A DNA stretch of 64,000 nucleotides from the NCBI RefSeq assembly GCF_905163445.1, contig NC_053199.1, positions 13,224,001-13,288,000 on the forward strand, written 5' to 3'. The stretch comes from Pararge aegeria (Eukaryota; Arthropoda; Insecta; Lepidoptera; Nymphalidae). The stretch's first letter is position 1; every line of letters starts with the position of its first letter. This document shows positions 34,492 to 45,940 of this stretch, one piece after another. The notes below the pieces were generated by a model that did not search any database, was not told the origin of the DNA, and saw nothing but the letters and a program-made list of their open reading frames with translations. The translations under genes were made by a program, and so were the position numbers.

Positions 34492-34806
34492 GTGGTGATA
34501 GCCCAGTTGTTAAAACGTCGGCTTCACTTTCGGAGGGCGAGTTCGAAGCCCAGCACGCACCTCGAACTTTTCTAAGTTATGTGTGTTTTAAGTAATTAAA
34601 ATATCACTTGCTTCAACAGTGAAGGAAAACATAGGGAGAAAACCTGGATGCCTGAGAGTTCTCCATAATGTTTTTGAAGGTATGTGAAGTCCACCAATCC
34701 GCATTGGGCCAGCGCGGTGGAGTACGGCCTTAACCTCTTCTCATTGTGGGAAAAGTCCCATGCTCTGTAATGGGTCGGCAATGGGTTGATATGATGATAT
34801 GATGAA
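34492..34806 (+). mobile_element. SINE family B, full-length with ATG tail
   Basis: The tRNA-like head is GTGGTGATAGCCCAGTTGTT (A-box region), then CGGCTTCACTTTCGGAGGGC and a B-box in CGAGTTCGAAGCCC. The body has AAATATCACTTGCTTC, GATGCCTGAGAGTTCTCC and AGTCCACCAATCCGC. The tail is TTGATATGATGATATGATGA. This is the best copy to define the family in the window. Confidence 0.88.
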
Positions 34807-35204
34807 TCTTCTAAAATAATTTAATTTAATTAATTAGGAGCAATATATTGTGTTGAAATTACAAAACGGGAGCGATGACGCAAATAAAATGTACAAAGAA
34901 CACCTTTCAACTCGCACGAGACAATAAATTAACATGAGAGAATTAATTTAACGGCACAGATAAATGAAAATATTCAGAGGCGACAATGGCGCCCTGAAGT
35001 GTGAAAACAAAAGCGGGGAATTGAAACCCCGCTCCGACGCGCGTTCTTAATTAATGCGATGCATGCTTTATATTCCTTTAAGGCGGATAAGACGTGTGGA
35101 AGGATGTAATTGCAAATGATTCTGATGGAATTGTGTTGTTTTGTGGTTAATCTCTGTGTAATAGTATGAATAATAATTATTATTAATTAATGAATTTATA
35201 TACG

Positions 35205-35300
35205 CTGCGTTTGCCATGAAGCCATTCCAGCACCGAAGTACCCCAACGTCCATCGGTTCTGCGAGCTATACCGGTAAACACAGCGTTGGTGCGGTACCGA
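35205..35300 (-). pseudogene. RTE-like LINE relic
   Basis: The minus strand reads ARRTDGRWGTSVLEWLHGKR. This is the zinc-knuckle-adjacent segment seen at 49,550-49,625 (VRRKDGRWGPKVLEWQPRTG), with a deletion after LEW. About 30 codons remain. Confidence 0.75.
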
Positions 35301-35309
35301 AAAAATGAA

Positions 35310-35855
35310 TGCCAATTTAGGCCGCTTTAATCTAACAAATCAATTAATAAACCAGATTAACTAAATAGTAACTGTGCGCTTAATATTAATTTTATTTTTT
35401 AAGCCAAAGCAGCGTCGTGCTAGTTCTATTTACTGCTTCTGAAATTTAAATTAAACTTCACAAGTTTATAAGAGGTCCTGTCCGTAGATTATTGGGTATT
35501 CAGTCTTGAACAGTTTTTTTCCACGAGGGAACAAATACGGAGATTTGTTTAGTTTTATAGCGTATGTGTGTTCGTTTATAACAATTGTCCCGTTAAATTA
35601 CTCAATCGATTCCAATGCAAATTTTTTACATTACATAATTTTTTCTGAATATAAGTTTTATATTTATTAACCCGCTACCATTTTAAACTGCAACATAACT
35701 TAATACCTGGTGAGATTGCAGTCAAAAACTAACCTGTAGTGGAATACGAATAAATAGTTGTAACTGTGATCGCAACTTTCGAACGATCTGGTTAGAGCAA
35801 TTAATTGTTCACACCCAATTATCGTATACGTAATCTTTTATACTATAATAGGAAT
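35310..35855. other. AT-rich stretch, nothing recognised
   Basis: No coding pattern, splice-flanked open frame or repeat landmark was found on either strand. Confidence 0.4.
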
Positions 35856-35859
35856 TTTC

Positions 35860-36475
35860 TATAAGCTTTCGCCTAATACAAACTGAACTTCCTTAATGAC
35901 ATCCCCAAGATATCAACCGGTAATTTATTGTAAAATTGTATACAATTTCCTTTAAATGAATTGCTTATTTTGTGTAGTCTAGTGTACTGCACTGCAAGTT
36001 TATTTTTGCTTCTAACGTTTATTATCGCAGTCACATTTTATATTAAATTTTGATACATTTTTGTGAACATACATTAAATTTTCAAATATGTATTGGCTAT
36101 AGAGTGTCATTATTTTAACATCTTTAAATTTATCTCTCAATGACCCTCTCGTACCCATTTTATAGATCTAACGAACAGCCTTCTTCTGCAGCACGAAAAT
36201 AGTGCCAATATCAGCAGCATTACCCTATAGTAAAATTCCATATGACATAATGCTGTGAAAGTAACTAAAATAGACTAGCCTAGCAGTTTCTATGTTTGTC
36301 AGGTGGCGTATTTTCTTTACTGCATAGGCAGCAGAACTAAGCCTGCTCGATAAATTATTTACAAGAGGGCCCCATTGAAGTTTAGCATCTAACGTTATTC
36401 CTAGAAATACTGTTGTATCCACCGGATTCAATTCCTCATTATTCAGTAGTATAGTGGTTTTTACATGTTCAACAT
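35860..36475 (-). pseudogene. Jockey-like LINE ORF2 fragment
   Basis: From 36,475 down, the minus-strand translation reads HVKTTILLNNEELNPVDTTV, then FLGITLDAKLQWG, SSAAYAVKKIRHLTNIET and ARLVYFSYFHSIMSYGILL. This is the C-terminal part of the reverse transcriptase and connection region of Jockey/CR1-type LINEs. The Trp normally following ILL is replaced by a TAG stop near 36,224. Beyond it the frame continues (GNAADIGTIFVLQKKAVR, then YKMGTRESLRDKFKDVKI) before decaying. The fragment is inactive and truncated at both ends. Confidence 0.85.
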
Positions 36476-36489
36476 TTTGATTTTAATGA

Positions 36490-37080
36490 TTTTCCGCTAC
36501 ATTAATTTACTGAAAATCAATGAAATAGATATCGCCAAAATAGCTTAGTGTACATAATATTGGGTTTCGTAATAGCTTAGTAGTCGTTGAGATGAACTTG
36601 GGTAATAAACAAATATATAATATACCTACTGCATGCTTCAGTGTAAGCAATTCTAAACCTATTTGGGTTTTCTATTAGCATAAATCTTGTTATATATGAC
36701 AAAAATAATAGTTATTTCCATGAAAGTTTTCAACAATTGCTAGTATTAAAGTTGGGTACTGTTCTACTAAGCACCTATTGTGAGACCGTGGCCAAGTTTC
36801 TTGGTAAATTTGCCATAATTGTAGCGTACTACGCGGCACTCTAGTGACGTGGGACATCAACTCGACTCGATTATATCAAATCAGCTTATGTTTTTTTTTA
36901 TTAGGTCCACTATTATTCTCTAAGTCTAAAGCCGTCTTTATAAGCTCTTAAGGTTTCAAATATAATATATATTTAGCTGTAAAATTTAATCAGAAATTTA
37001 AGCCTTAAAATTATTATTTTGGGTGTAAATAAATAAAAAACTTAGTGTGTGTGTGTGTAATAAACCTCAAAATCTAAAGT
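36490..37080. other. AT-rich stretch, nothing recognised
   Basis: A short GT run sits at 37,049-37,061. No gene or clear element is seen. Confidence 0.4.
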
Positions 37081-37084
37081 CCAT

Positions 37085-37312
37085 ATTAACATTGAAATTA
37101 GCACAGCACAGGTCTCCTACAGACTGAGAAGTGCTTAAGCCAAGTTGGCCAGGTAGGCTTTAAAAACATTATGAAGAACTCTCAGGCATGCAGATTTCCT
37201 CACGAAGTTGACTTTCACCAATAAAGCGAGTGTTTTTTTTTAGAAATAAACTAAAAACGCACAAAATATAGTAAGATGTTCGTGCTGAAGATCGAACTAA
37301 CGCTTATTTGAA
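37085..37312 (-). mobile_element. SINE family B, degraded
   Basis: The plus strand retains GAACTCTCAGGCATGCAG, TTTCCTCACGAAGTTGAC and AAAAACGCACAAAATATAG. The ATC tail is lost and the head is reduced to GATCGAACTAACGC. Confidence 0.7.
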
Positions 37313-37313
37313 T

Positions 37314-37585
37314 AATAAATAAATATACTACGACAATACACTACTACGACGACACATCGTCATCTAGCCCCAAAGTAAGCGTAGCTTGTGTTATAGGTAC
37401 TAAGATGACTGAGGAATATTTTTATGAATAGGTAATATACATAAAATACTTATAATATATATATATATAAACACCCAGACATTGAAAAACATCCATGTTC
37501 ATCACACAAACATTTTCCAGTTGTTGGAATCGAACCTACGGCCTTGGACTCAAAAAGCAGGGTCTCTGCCCACTGCGTCGATGAC
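37314..37585 (-). mobile_element. SINE family A, nearly complete
   Basis: The 3' end on the plus strand starts AATAAATATACTACGACAAT with a local duplication of CTACGAC. The body and a head with B-box follow (TTGGAATCGAACCTACGGCC on the plus strand). It abuts the family B copy at 37,085-37,312. Confidence 0.82.
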
Positions 37586-37639
37586 AATAATTAATATTAT
37601 ATTATTAATGTCAAAGTTTGCTTTCTTCACGCTCTTACT

Positions 37640-37795
37640 GAGCAAGCAACTTGATTTTTAGAGATAGAGATAGAGATAGAGTTACTTCCAAGACGGAGAG
37701 TAACAAAGGCTACTTTTGTCCCAGGAAAATTACCAATTCCCACGGGATTTTTATGAACGTAATAAACGCGGATAAAGAATACTGGCAAAAGCTAG
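37640..37795 (+). mobile_element. Helitron 3' end fragment with GATAGA microsatellite
   Basis: The right end reads AACGCGGATAAAGAATACTG then GCAAAAGCTAG, stopping at CTAG 37,792-37,795 before a T. It matches the ends at 63,601-63,626 and, reversed, 29,218-29,245. A GATAGA run at 37,662-37,682 lies inside. Confidence 0.6.
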
Positions 37796-37799
37796 TTTT

Positions 37800-39425
37800 G
37801 AAATTTTTTTAGTAACAAATCGACCCGGTAAAAACGAAGTCCATTTTGTGTAAAGGGCTACAAACTCTAACATCACGAAATGTGTTAAAATGTGTTACAT
37901 TGTGATAGTGATTTAGGGCCGCGTGCAAAAATTCGACTACAAGTACAAGAACATTTTACAGGCAACATCACTAACAGCATTCGTGACTCACTAAAATTAG
38001 GCTCGCAGACATTGTAAAAGTTAACTCAGTAGCCTTAGTACAAGATTTACTCGCTCGCAATCGAGGACTCCTTTTCGCATATGAAACTCTGTATCGTTAA
38101 AGTAAAATGGACCTAATGTTACTTGTTTTAGCGTCGGAAAACCTGCACTTCTGATTTTCGTTTTACAAACCCTCTTGTCAAAAGCCCGAACTAAAGAACT
38201 GCAGGCAAATTTAAGCTTTGATTTGATACAAATAAAATCTATTTTACACCGATGTTAAAGTTTTTCCATACTCGAAAACGACTACTTGTACTACGAAATT
38301 TTTTGTCCTGTTTTACGAAAATTGTACCCGATAGGGTTGATTCTTTTACTCATAATAATAATCTTAAGTATACTTTATGATCCAATAAACATTTTAATGT
38401 TATTATGGCTTCCTATTGAAATAAATTTCACTTTTCGTTACTATAGCGATGAGAAGTATAAACAAGAATCCACGTGAAAAACCAACCAGCGTCTTGTGAC
38501 TTTAACTCATCAAGTTCGATAGGTTAAAGGTAAGGTTAACAGTTGGAATTGTATTATAAGTTCCCAAAGTGAATTTTTCTTATAGTATAATTGATAGACC
38601 AAGCCTAATGGCCCACTGATGGTAAGTGAATAACCATTGAATTCCTATAAATATAGCAACACTTCCAGCTCATTCCACGTAGTACTTCCTCGGACGAGCT
38701 CTGTCTGAAAAAGATCAACTACTACTATGTATGTATTTGAATTAATGTATATGAGTTTATCTAGGACCTCCTACTTAAGAGTCAAGACTACTAATAAAGA
38801 AGAAAAAAATAAAATTTCTACAACATTTTTAAGTCGGTGCGAATTAAAATGTAGGAAGTTACATATTTTCATAGAGTAGCAATGAAAATACCAAATCGGA
38901 TTTTTCGATAGCAAATGCTCCAGTTACCCTATAATATTTGAAGAGTTCCCTAAATTTCTCCAGTTTCCCTTCAACAGATATTGACCTGATGAAAGTGAAG
39001 TGAAATGTAAGGGAAAATTTGAAGTATAACGTCTTAAAAAAAAGAATAATTTTTTAAATGACAGATTTCTGAGCTAACAAACATAAACAAAAAAAAGTAT
39101 ACAACCGAATGGAGAACCTCCTCGGATAATTAAACTGAAATGATGTGAGTGGTTTTTAGACAATGAATCCTAAAAATAGTTAATCGAAGGACAAACTATA
39201 ATCGGGTATAAATTATTATAATTCACGATTTGCGCAAATTTTAACACAACAAACACAACACCATATTATATTCATTATATAGCTTACAGGATTGTGTATC
39301 TGATATTTCGATAAGTCAATTTACTCAAACTTATCCTTATGCGTATCTTATACCTACTTAGTTTTATTTGCATAAATCATATTTTGAACCAGAACTTAAA
39401 CGTGTATTATGTTCTAATTCGAAAT
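37800..39425. other. AT-rich stretch with minor repeat traces
   Basis: A possible loose inverted pair is AAAAATTCGACTACAAGTAC near 37,928 and, reversed, CTTGTACTACGAAATTTT near 38,285. About 38,595-38,735 contains AATGGCCCACTGATGG and CGGACGAGCTC fragments of an interspersed repeat also at 23,020. No gene is recognised. Confidence 0.45.
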
Positions 39426-39427
39426 AG

Positions 39428-39645
39428 ACTAAATTAAATAAATAAAAAAAATATATAACGACAATACACACAGGTACTAAGACAACTGATGTGTAATTTA
39501 GAATAATATACATAAACACTTAAAATATATAGATAAACACCCAAACACTGAAAAACATTCATGTTCATCACACAAACATTTTTCGGGTTTTGGGAATCAA
39601 ACCCTCGGCCTTGGAGTCAGGGTCACTGCCCACTACGCCAATACC
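39428..39645 (-). mobile_element. SINE family A with internal deletion
   Basis: The stretch between the CGACAATACACAC end and GGTACTAAGA is deleted, removing the usual GCGATG and AAGCGTAGC segments. The B-box is degraded to GGGAATCAAACCC on the plus strand. Confidence 0.75.
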
Positions 39646-39649
39646 AAGT

Positions 39650-40590
39650 TGTCCCCGACAAACAAAGCCGCATCATTATTATTTATTAGTTTTTACCGAT
39701 TTAGTAACGAATCAAAAACTACCTCATATAACGATTGTACCTACTCCATCAGTAAACGTTTGAAAAAACGTAAATGACAATGTGTAGTGGTCGACATAAA
39801 GGAGCATAAAATTTCTTACACAGGTCACGTCTCTGAAAACGTTTTCGATAAAGATTTGTAAGAGGTTGAGGCATTCACCGTACGCTTGTAAATGAACAAA
39901 GCGTTACTTTGAGGCCGGTTTCTTTATTTTACGACTTAGGCATTGTTAGAAACATTTGGAATTACTTAGAATAATTGTATCTAACAATATTGACTGTCAT
40001 ATACAAAATCTGCTTCAGAAATACTTGAGGCTATAATTCAAATTAATAAATAAACTAATGGAACCGGCGAAGTAAAACATTGTAAATAAAACATTTTTGT
40101 TCTTTTATAAAATAATACTAAAATATTGCCCAGACTGACTTACAGATAATATACAGCCCAAACGACCTAACGTAGACCTAAAGAAGTTTTTTTTTTTTTA
40201 ATTCTCCTTCTAAAGATATGATACCGACTAAGACACCGGGAGGTAACTTTGCAACGTTCAAGTCCATCCAAGACTGAAGTATATCAATAATGCAGTCATA
40301 TTGATTGATGAATGATTTACGATCATTGTCATAAACATTGATTGTAAATCAAATGTAATTTAAATTGTCCCTTAAAAACTATTTATTAATTAAATAATAA
40401 TTATTAGCGTATTTGTAAAATATAGTTATCAGAATATTAATTATTTACCCACTACATAAAATAATTGAAACAGATATCAGTCTGTGACGAAACTTGGTTT
40501 TGGGCTTGTGTTAATAAATTCAGAAATATATTCTGAAAATTGTTATTATTATCAATTGGGTGAAAAAACGAATGAAACCTTGACCAAGTA
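39650..40590. other. AT-rich stretch, nothing recognised
   Basis: No landmark shared with other parts of the window and no convincing open frame was found. Confidence 0.4.
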
Positions 40591-40596
40591 TAAGTA

Positions 40597-40628
40597 GCTA
40601 TCATCAATATCTAGATATTGATGATAGC
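40597..40628. repeat. Perfect 32-bp palindrome
   Basis: Each half is GCTATCATCAATATCT, joined directly to its exact reverse complement with no spacer. Confidence 0.95.
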
Positions 40629-40680
40629 CTATCAGGTGGGACTTCAGGTACACTTTCGGTGGGCAAGTTCAAACCACCTC

Positions 40681-40769
40681 TAAATCTTGCAATCACTGCT
40701 GTCAAACGTCACTTTTGTTTATTTATTGTATGGAAAAGTGACGTTTGTCAGCAGTGATTGCAAGATTTA
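40681..40769. mobile_element. Short foldback element (89 bp)
   Basis: The 36-bp arms 40,681-40,716 and 40,734-40,769 are inverted repeats with one mismatch, starting TAAATCTTGCAATCACTGCT. They are separated by 17 bases. Each outer end is TA, which would fit a TA target duplication of a mariner- or Tourist-like MITE; that class call is inference. Confidence 0.75.
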
Positions 40770-40869
40770 CGCCTGTTGCATTGCTGTCGCGAGATACGTA
40801 ATCACCCGGCTGGCTTGTTTCGAAATCCCATATTAGCAAGCTCAAGGTTATCGGTAAATCTTTTGTTGT

Positions 40870-41060
40870 AACAGTGTACGTTGTAATCGACACTACCTTG
40901 GATTACTCCTCTATGCAACCTATACTTTGGTATCCTCTGAGGCTAAAGTCTAAAGCATTCTTCGGCCCGTACACCTGCGAGTTATCCTATAAAGCTATAA
41001 AAGTTCCGTTAATTAACCACTTGGCTGGTACCAGGCTTGATTTGAAATACCGTTTTTGGT
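40870..41060. repeat. Repeat pair with 41,560-41,650
   Basis: GTAATCGACACTACCTTGGA, then TACTCCTCTATGCAACC and GTCTAAAGCATTCTTCGGCC parallel GCAATCGATATTGCTTTGAA, TACCCCTCGATGCAAAC and AAAAGCGTTTTGCGGTC at 41,556-41,636. This appears to be a diverged local or dispersed repeat of unknown class. Confidence 0.55.
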
Positions 41061-41350
41061 GCTGATCTGTATGAAGGTTCTGGTTGTAGTTAATACCCTA
41101 TCAACAAAAGCATGTTAAGCGATTTAGCGTTCTGGTATAACGTCGCGTGAAACCGATTATGGGTAAGAAATAAATAAACCTTCCAGTCCCTTAACTTAAG
41201 CAGACTGATTTGGTTAAGTTTGCTATTTGTGTATTTCTATTACCATATTTAGTGTGCAACCTAAGCCTATAATCTAAATGGTTTTTTTTTTCCTTGCTGG
41301 ATTTCTTAGCGGGGATTTTCAGCGATAAGGCCGCTTATTGTAGGAACCTG
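41060..41350 (+). mobile_element. SINE C fragment and LINE 3'-tail fragment
   Basis: About 41,090-41,165 carries the SINE C core (TAAGCGATTTAGCGTTC, CGCGTGAAACCGATT). About 41,285-41,350 carries TTAGCGGGGATTTTCAGC followed by GATAAGGCCGC, typical of LINE 3' untranslated tails. Confidence 0.55.
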
Positions 41351-43025
41351 TGTGTTATATAATGTGTAATTCTTATATATATTTCCTAAGGTTAGGTTCA
41401 GTAAAGTTTATTTTCGTTTTATTTTTTTCATCGTTAGAACCAGGTGAAATTGCAGTTGAGGAAAAGAGGCGAAAAATAAATAAATATATATATACATATA
41501 TAAAAGCAAGAATAAGGCCTCAGGTAGCTTATTTACTGTCAGCAATGTGTATAGCAATCGATATTGCTTTGAACTACCCCTCGATGCAAACTGATCGTTT
41601 GCCATGCGTTCTAAGTCAAAAGCGTTTTGCGGTCTGTCCATTGTGCAACGTGTTTTCAACATCAGAGGGTGTGATGGCCATCACGCTTTCTATTTATCGT
41701 GCTCTTTCAATTGTTAATAGAATCGCTGATATGTCGCTAATCGCTGTATGTATTTATGTATCGTGCCATCTTTTTAGGCATTATTTACATCCAGCCTTCG
41801 AAGTATTATAATATTTACGTATTTAAAGTAAGTGAATACAATTTCAATGAAAGCTGGATCCACGATTTGGATTCGCGTATTATTTGGTAAAACGGACGGT
41901 TTCACCAGCCAAAATCTTTAAAAGTTTAAGTACTTGCACTAAAAAAAACTCTACTTCATAAGCCTATATGTACATAAACTGAACTTGAACAGTAAGTTTC
42001 TTAAGCACTTTTGGTCCATGACTAATCAAACCCTACCTACATACTATTTACTAACAATGTTAAAATGCTAAGTCAGTAATCAACAATGTTACTGTATTTT
42101 CATGTAACGCAAAAATACGTTATGCCATATTTCAGGAAATGATAAGCAAATGTACACGTATAAAAAACTCTTCCATGAAGCCAGACGCCAATTTAAAACA
42201 ATTGGCGCAAAGAATTTAATAATCTGTTTAGTTCTTCACAGAGAAAAAAATATGTTGACTAGAAATTTGGCTATCCCTTTTACGAGAAATTATCCAAAAT
42301 CCCAAAAAAAATACGCTAATTTCACGTCGCATACAGATTTCGAATCTGGTCAAGTCATGCTCTTAACGCAGTATAATTTTTAAATCACAGTTTTATAATA
42401 TAAATCTTGACGTCCCTTATATAGGGATTATAATTCTTAACCAAGAGCGTCAACAATATTAAAAGAATACTACTCTAAGCGACGGTAGTAAGCCCATGAA
42501 AGTAATATGCGGACTGCGAGCTCCGCAGAAAGCTTTTCACTCAGACCATAGCCTAACATAAACAAAGCAGTTCAAAGCAAACAAGACGCTTATGTCTAGC
42601 TTCCAAGTTACTCATAGAAGATATCGGTTTCAAAGCTTTGTAATACAAATAACAATAAAATAACTTCATAAATCTATACCGTTGAAAACCCTGGGATAGT
42701 GGTGGTCTTATGAGTGGGAGTTCCCGGTTTCTTTGTATCAAGACCCGGGAATTTATACTGATAAAGAAGTGTTCAGCTTTCCCGTACGATTCCGCGAAGA
42801 AATCCGGTAAAACCAAATAAATGAAAGTTGTAAAACAATTGAATGTATGGTTCCAATACACAATAATATCATTATGACCGTTTGTAAGAAAAAGTTAAGA
42901 GCTAACGAAATTGATAAAAAAAGGTGTTTTGCTTTAATAAAGAATTTCTTTTATACGGAATTCAAATAAATGATTATTTTTTGTGCTATTTTTACGCTAT
43001 GAATTTGCTTCGGGAACCTTTTTAT
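41350..43025. other. AT-rich stretch with an unsupported open frame
   Basis: A 153-codon plus-strand frame (41,350-41,811) and a 102-codon minus-strand frame (42,553-42,861) have no domains, no splice or start context, and in part overlap the repeat pair noted at 40,870. I do not call them genes. Confidence 0.4.
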
Positions 43026-43029
43026 ATTT

Positions 43030-43290
43030 TTATTCCACTACAAGTTAGCCTTTGTCTGCTATCTCACGTGATGGTAAGTGATAGCATCACTCTTAATCTA
43101 AGATGGTAGCTGGCTAACCTGTTAGAGGTACAGTAGTTATATTAAACCCATACTCCTAATAGGTTTCTACGCGAAATCGTACCGGAACGCTAAATCGCTT
43201 AGCGGCACGTCTTTGTCGATAGAATGGTAACTAGCTACGGCCAAAGCCTCCCACCAGACCATACCAGAGAAAATTCAAAAATTATAAACT
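43030..43290 (-). mobile_element. SINE family C, minus strand
   Basis: On the plus strand the landmarks run reversed: ACAAGTTAGCCTTTG, CTGGCTAACCTGTTAGAG, CGAAATCGTACCGGAACGCT and AAATCGCTTAGCGG. It ends in a CCCACCAGACC region. The tRNA-like head is missing. Confidence 0.75.
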
Positions 43291-43324
43291 TCCACGTAAC
43301 GTTTTTCTCGGCAAAAACGTGCTA

Positions 43325-43738
43325 CTAATCGTTTTAGCGTTCCAGTACGTATGTCGCGTGGAAACCGATTAGGGGTATTAATTAAATAAAACTACCATTT
43401 ATTTATTTAGTCAAAGCTCAGAATCACAATACGTTGTTAAACGATAACAGCATAATCACTATTCAAGTCGGCGCTATATAAAGATGAAAACAATAATAAT
43501 ATACGAAAAGCTAAGTAAAAAAAAAAACAAATAGAAATAAATCACTTGCAATATCAATTTTAGAAAGAAAGAGAGAAAAACAAAAATGCACTTAATGAAC
43601 AAAATCTTACTAGCCGAGTATTTTTCGTAGCTTATCTTTGAAATTGGATGCTTTGTCTTTAAATATACCACACACCTAACCGGTTAGCCCTTTACCAACT
43701 TAGATTGCATCATCATTGCAGTTAAGGGCTATCATAAA
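43325..43738 (+). mobile_element. SINE family C interrupted by a 265-bp insert
   Basis: The 5' part (43,325-43,403) has TTTTAGCGTTCCAGTACG and CGATTAGGGG, and the 3' part (43,669-43,738) has CCTAACCGGTTAGCCC and GTTAAGGGC. Between them lies 43,404-43,668, which on the minus strand ends in TTTGACTAAATAAATAAAT, a retroposon-like tail. The insert's coding origin is not recognised. Confidence 0.6.
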
Positions 43739-43959
43739 AAATGTTGATCTTCAAGACGCATAACAATAATATAACATACACACAACGAACACACACAATA
43801 ACACAGCTTAGAATTCACATTATCACCAAGACCTTAATTTTGATAACATTAATAATCCATAAAAATATAACAAAATTTAAAAATAAAATGGACTGTAACA
43901 ATACAAATATTAGAAGCAAAAATAAACTCGTTGTGCAGTTTACTTGGCTACACAAAATT

Positions 43960-44320
43960 GCAAATTCATTCAAGGGCAATTGTATATTACTTTATAACAA
44001 ATTACCAAATGAAATCTTTGAGATGTCTCTCAATAAGTTCAAAGTTTATATAAAACGTAAGCTTACAGAAAAATCCTATTATAATATTAAGGATTACTTA
44101 AACGATAAAAAAGCTTGGGTGTGAATTGCTCTAGCTTCATAGCTTAATATAAATTTACTGTGAGATGGTGATAACTAAAAAAATTTACCCGGCTATGTTT
44201 GTTGTGGGCTCTTCTTAGACCAGGGCGCGTTTGGAACCCTCGTAGCTTTAGGTTTAAGTTGGCGAACGAAGTTATTGTGTTATATATATTAATTATGTAA
44301 ACATATATGTAAGAACGCTT
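43960..44320 (+). pseudogene. Jockey-like LINE 3' end
   Basis: The last ORF2 residues are preserved in frame: NSFKGNCILLYNKLPNEI, then KFKVYIKRKLTEKSYYNI and KDYLNDKKAWV with a stop at 44,122-44,124. The YY-x-I-x-D-Y/F-L-x-D-x-x-A-W ending is characteristic of this LINE group. A 3' untranslated tail with GTGGGCTCTTCTTAGACCAG and GAACCCTCGTAGCTTTAG follows. The same tail occurs reversed at 48,985-49,070 and 55,200-55,345. It is 5'-truncated. Confidence 0.85.
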
Positions 44321-44550
44321 CGTAAGTGCATGTGATAGGCCTACACGAATAAGGATGTTTTTTTAAATTTCTTAGTAGTGGATTAAACTTAACAGATGTA
44401 GTGTAGCTAGCAAACAGACTACAAGTCCAGCTGCATTGGCTAATCTCTGTAAAGCCAGAAGAGAAAAAAAAAAAGTCCAGCTGCCAGCATATGGTTTTCG
44501 TTTTCAGTTAGGTACAAGTAACTGAAGCAGGTAAAATTTTAACACTAAGT

Positions 44551-45137
44551 GGGGTATGTTTTTAATGTAACTTACCCCTAACAGGTTAGCCCGCTACCAC
44601 TGTAGACTTTATCATCGACCACTACCACCGTAGACCACAGAGAGGACACCGAGAGACACACATTAGAGGTGAGATGCAGTCAAGGACATTAATTTAAAAA
44701 GAAGGGTAATTACCCCTAACAGGTTAGCCCGCTACCACTGTAGACTTTATCATCGACCACTACCACCGTAGACCACAGAGAGGACACCGAGAGACACACC
44801 GTAGAGGTGAGATGCAGTCAAGGACATTAATTTAAAAAGAAGGGTAATTAAACGTACATACATCATCATACATCTTGTTGTTACGTGTATGTCATATATG
44901 TTGACGGCCGATTGGCGCAGTTTGCAGCGACCCTGCTTTCTGAGTCCAAGGCCTTGGGTTCGATCTCACAACTGGAGAATGTTCGTGTGATGAACATTAA
45001 TGTTTTCAATATCTAGGTGTTTATCAGTATATTATAAGTATTTACGTGTATTATATTCATAAATATATCCATCAGCTATCTTAGTACCGATAGATGGCGA
45101 TGTGTGTATTGTCGAAGTATATTTAAATATTTATAAA
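44551..45137 (+). repeat. Composite SINE C-tail + SINE A block, copy 1
   Basis: The block starts at GGGGTATG and shares with 54,194-54,632 the same order and junction: a SINE C tail with CTAACAGGTTAGCCCGC, a link with GTTGTTACGTGTATGTCATA, then a complete SINE A from TGACGG. Here the tail is a tandem duplication of 138 bp (44,572-44,709 and 44,710-44,847); the other copy has it once. Confidence 0.85.
44902..45137 (+). mobile_element. SINE family A within the composite block
   Basis: The head has GGCGCAGTTTGCAGCGACC and a B-box in GGGTTCGATCTC. The 3' end lacks the usual CACAAGCTACGCTTACTTTG segment between TACCGATA and GATGGCGATG. It ends in an A run at 45,136. Confidence 0.83.
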
Positions 45138-45289
45138 AAAAAAAACCTAATGGGGATACTCCAAAAACATACTGGTTGTAATAAACAGTTAATAATTCAT
45201 TTTAATTCCAAATGCCCCTTAAACATTGACTCTACAACAATTACCTTGTTTAAATGTACACAAAACGGATTTCGAGGGACCGAGTTCAT

Positions 45290-45552
45290 TCATCAATCCA
45301 CGGGTCTCCCCACAGTGAGAAGGGTTTAGGCCGTGGTCCACCACGCTGGCCCATTGCGGATTGGTGGACTCCACACACAGAACAATATGCAGAACTCTCA
45401 GGCATGCAGTTTTCCTCACGATGTTTTACTTCACCGTGCAAGCAAGTGATATTTTAATGGCTTAAAACGCACATAATTTAGAAAAGCTATCTGCTGAACT
45501 CGGCCCCTCGAAAGTGAAGTCCAAGTCCTACCCACTGGGCTATCACTGCTAC
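45290..45552 (-). mobile_element. SINE family B, nearly full-length
   Basis: The plus strand has CACAGTGAGAAGGGTTTAGG, GTCCACCACGCTGGCCC and GAACTCTCAGGCATGCAG. The head includes CTACCCACTGGGCTATCACT on the plus strand, the reverse of the A-box region. The ATC tail is truncated. Confidence 0.83.
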
Positions 45553-45559
45553 AACTCTC

Positions 45560-45938
45560 ACATAACCTTCCAAGTAAAACCCTTCTTTTCCCATAGTATA
45601 AAGTAAATAAAGAATGAAAAAGAAGAAAAGCTCCAAACGTACACTCGCAGTTTTTCCGCCAGACTACATAGCTCCTGTCGTACCAAAATGCTTTTAATTT
45701 CTCATCTCATATTTCGTAGTGTTATTTATCAACGAGTTACTCTGCAATGCAGAGCTGGCGGTTGCAGGTGGATTACGCGAACGCGCATTTTTTATTAAAG
45801 AATAATTTATTTCCCACCACAATTCGGGTGACAAGGAGATAAAATTGGGCATGACTTTTTATGAAACATTGTTTTTGTATAAAAAGGTAACGGATACGTT
45901 AACATTCGGCCATATTATTTTAAAGTTGTAAATACAAA
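45560..45938. other. AT-rich stretch, nothing recognised
   Basis: There is no element landmark or credible open frame between the family B and family D SINEs. Confidence 0.4.
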
Positions 45939-45940
45939 TA

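Noticed and set aside
41350..41811. 153-codon open frame
   Set aside because: It overlaps a diverged repeat also present at 40,870 and shows no domain or start context.
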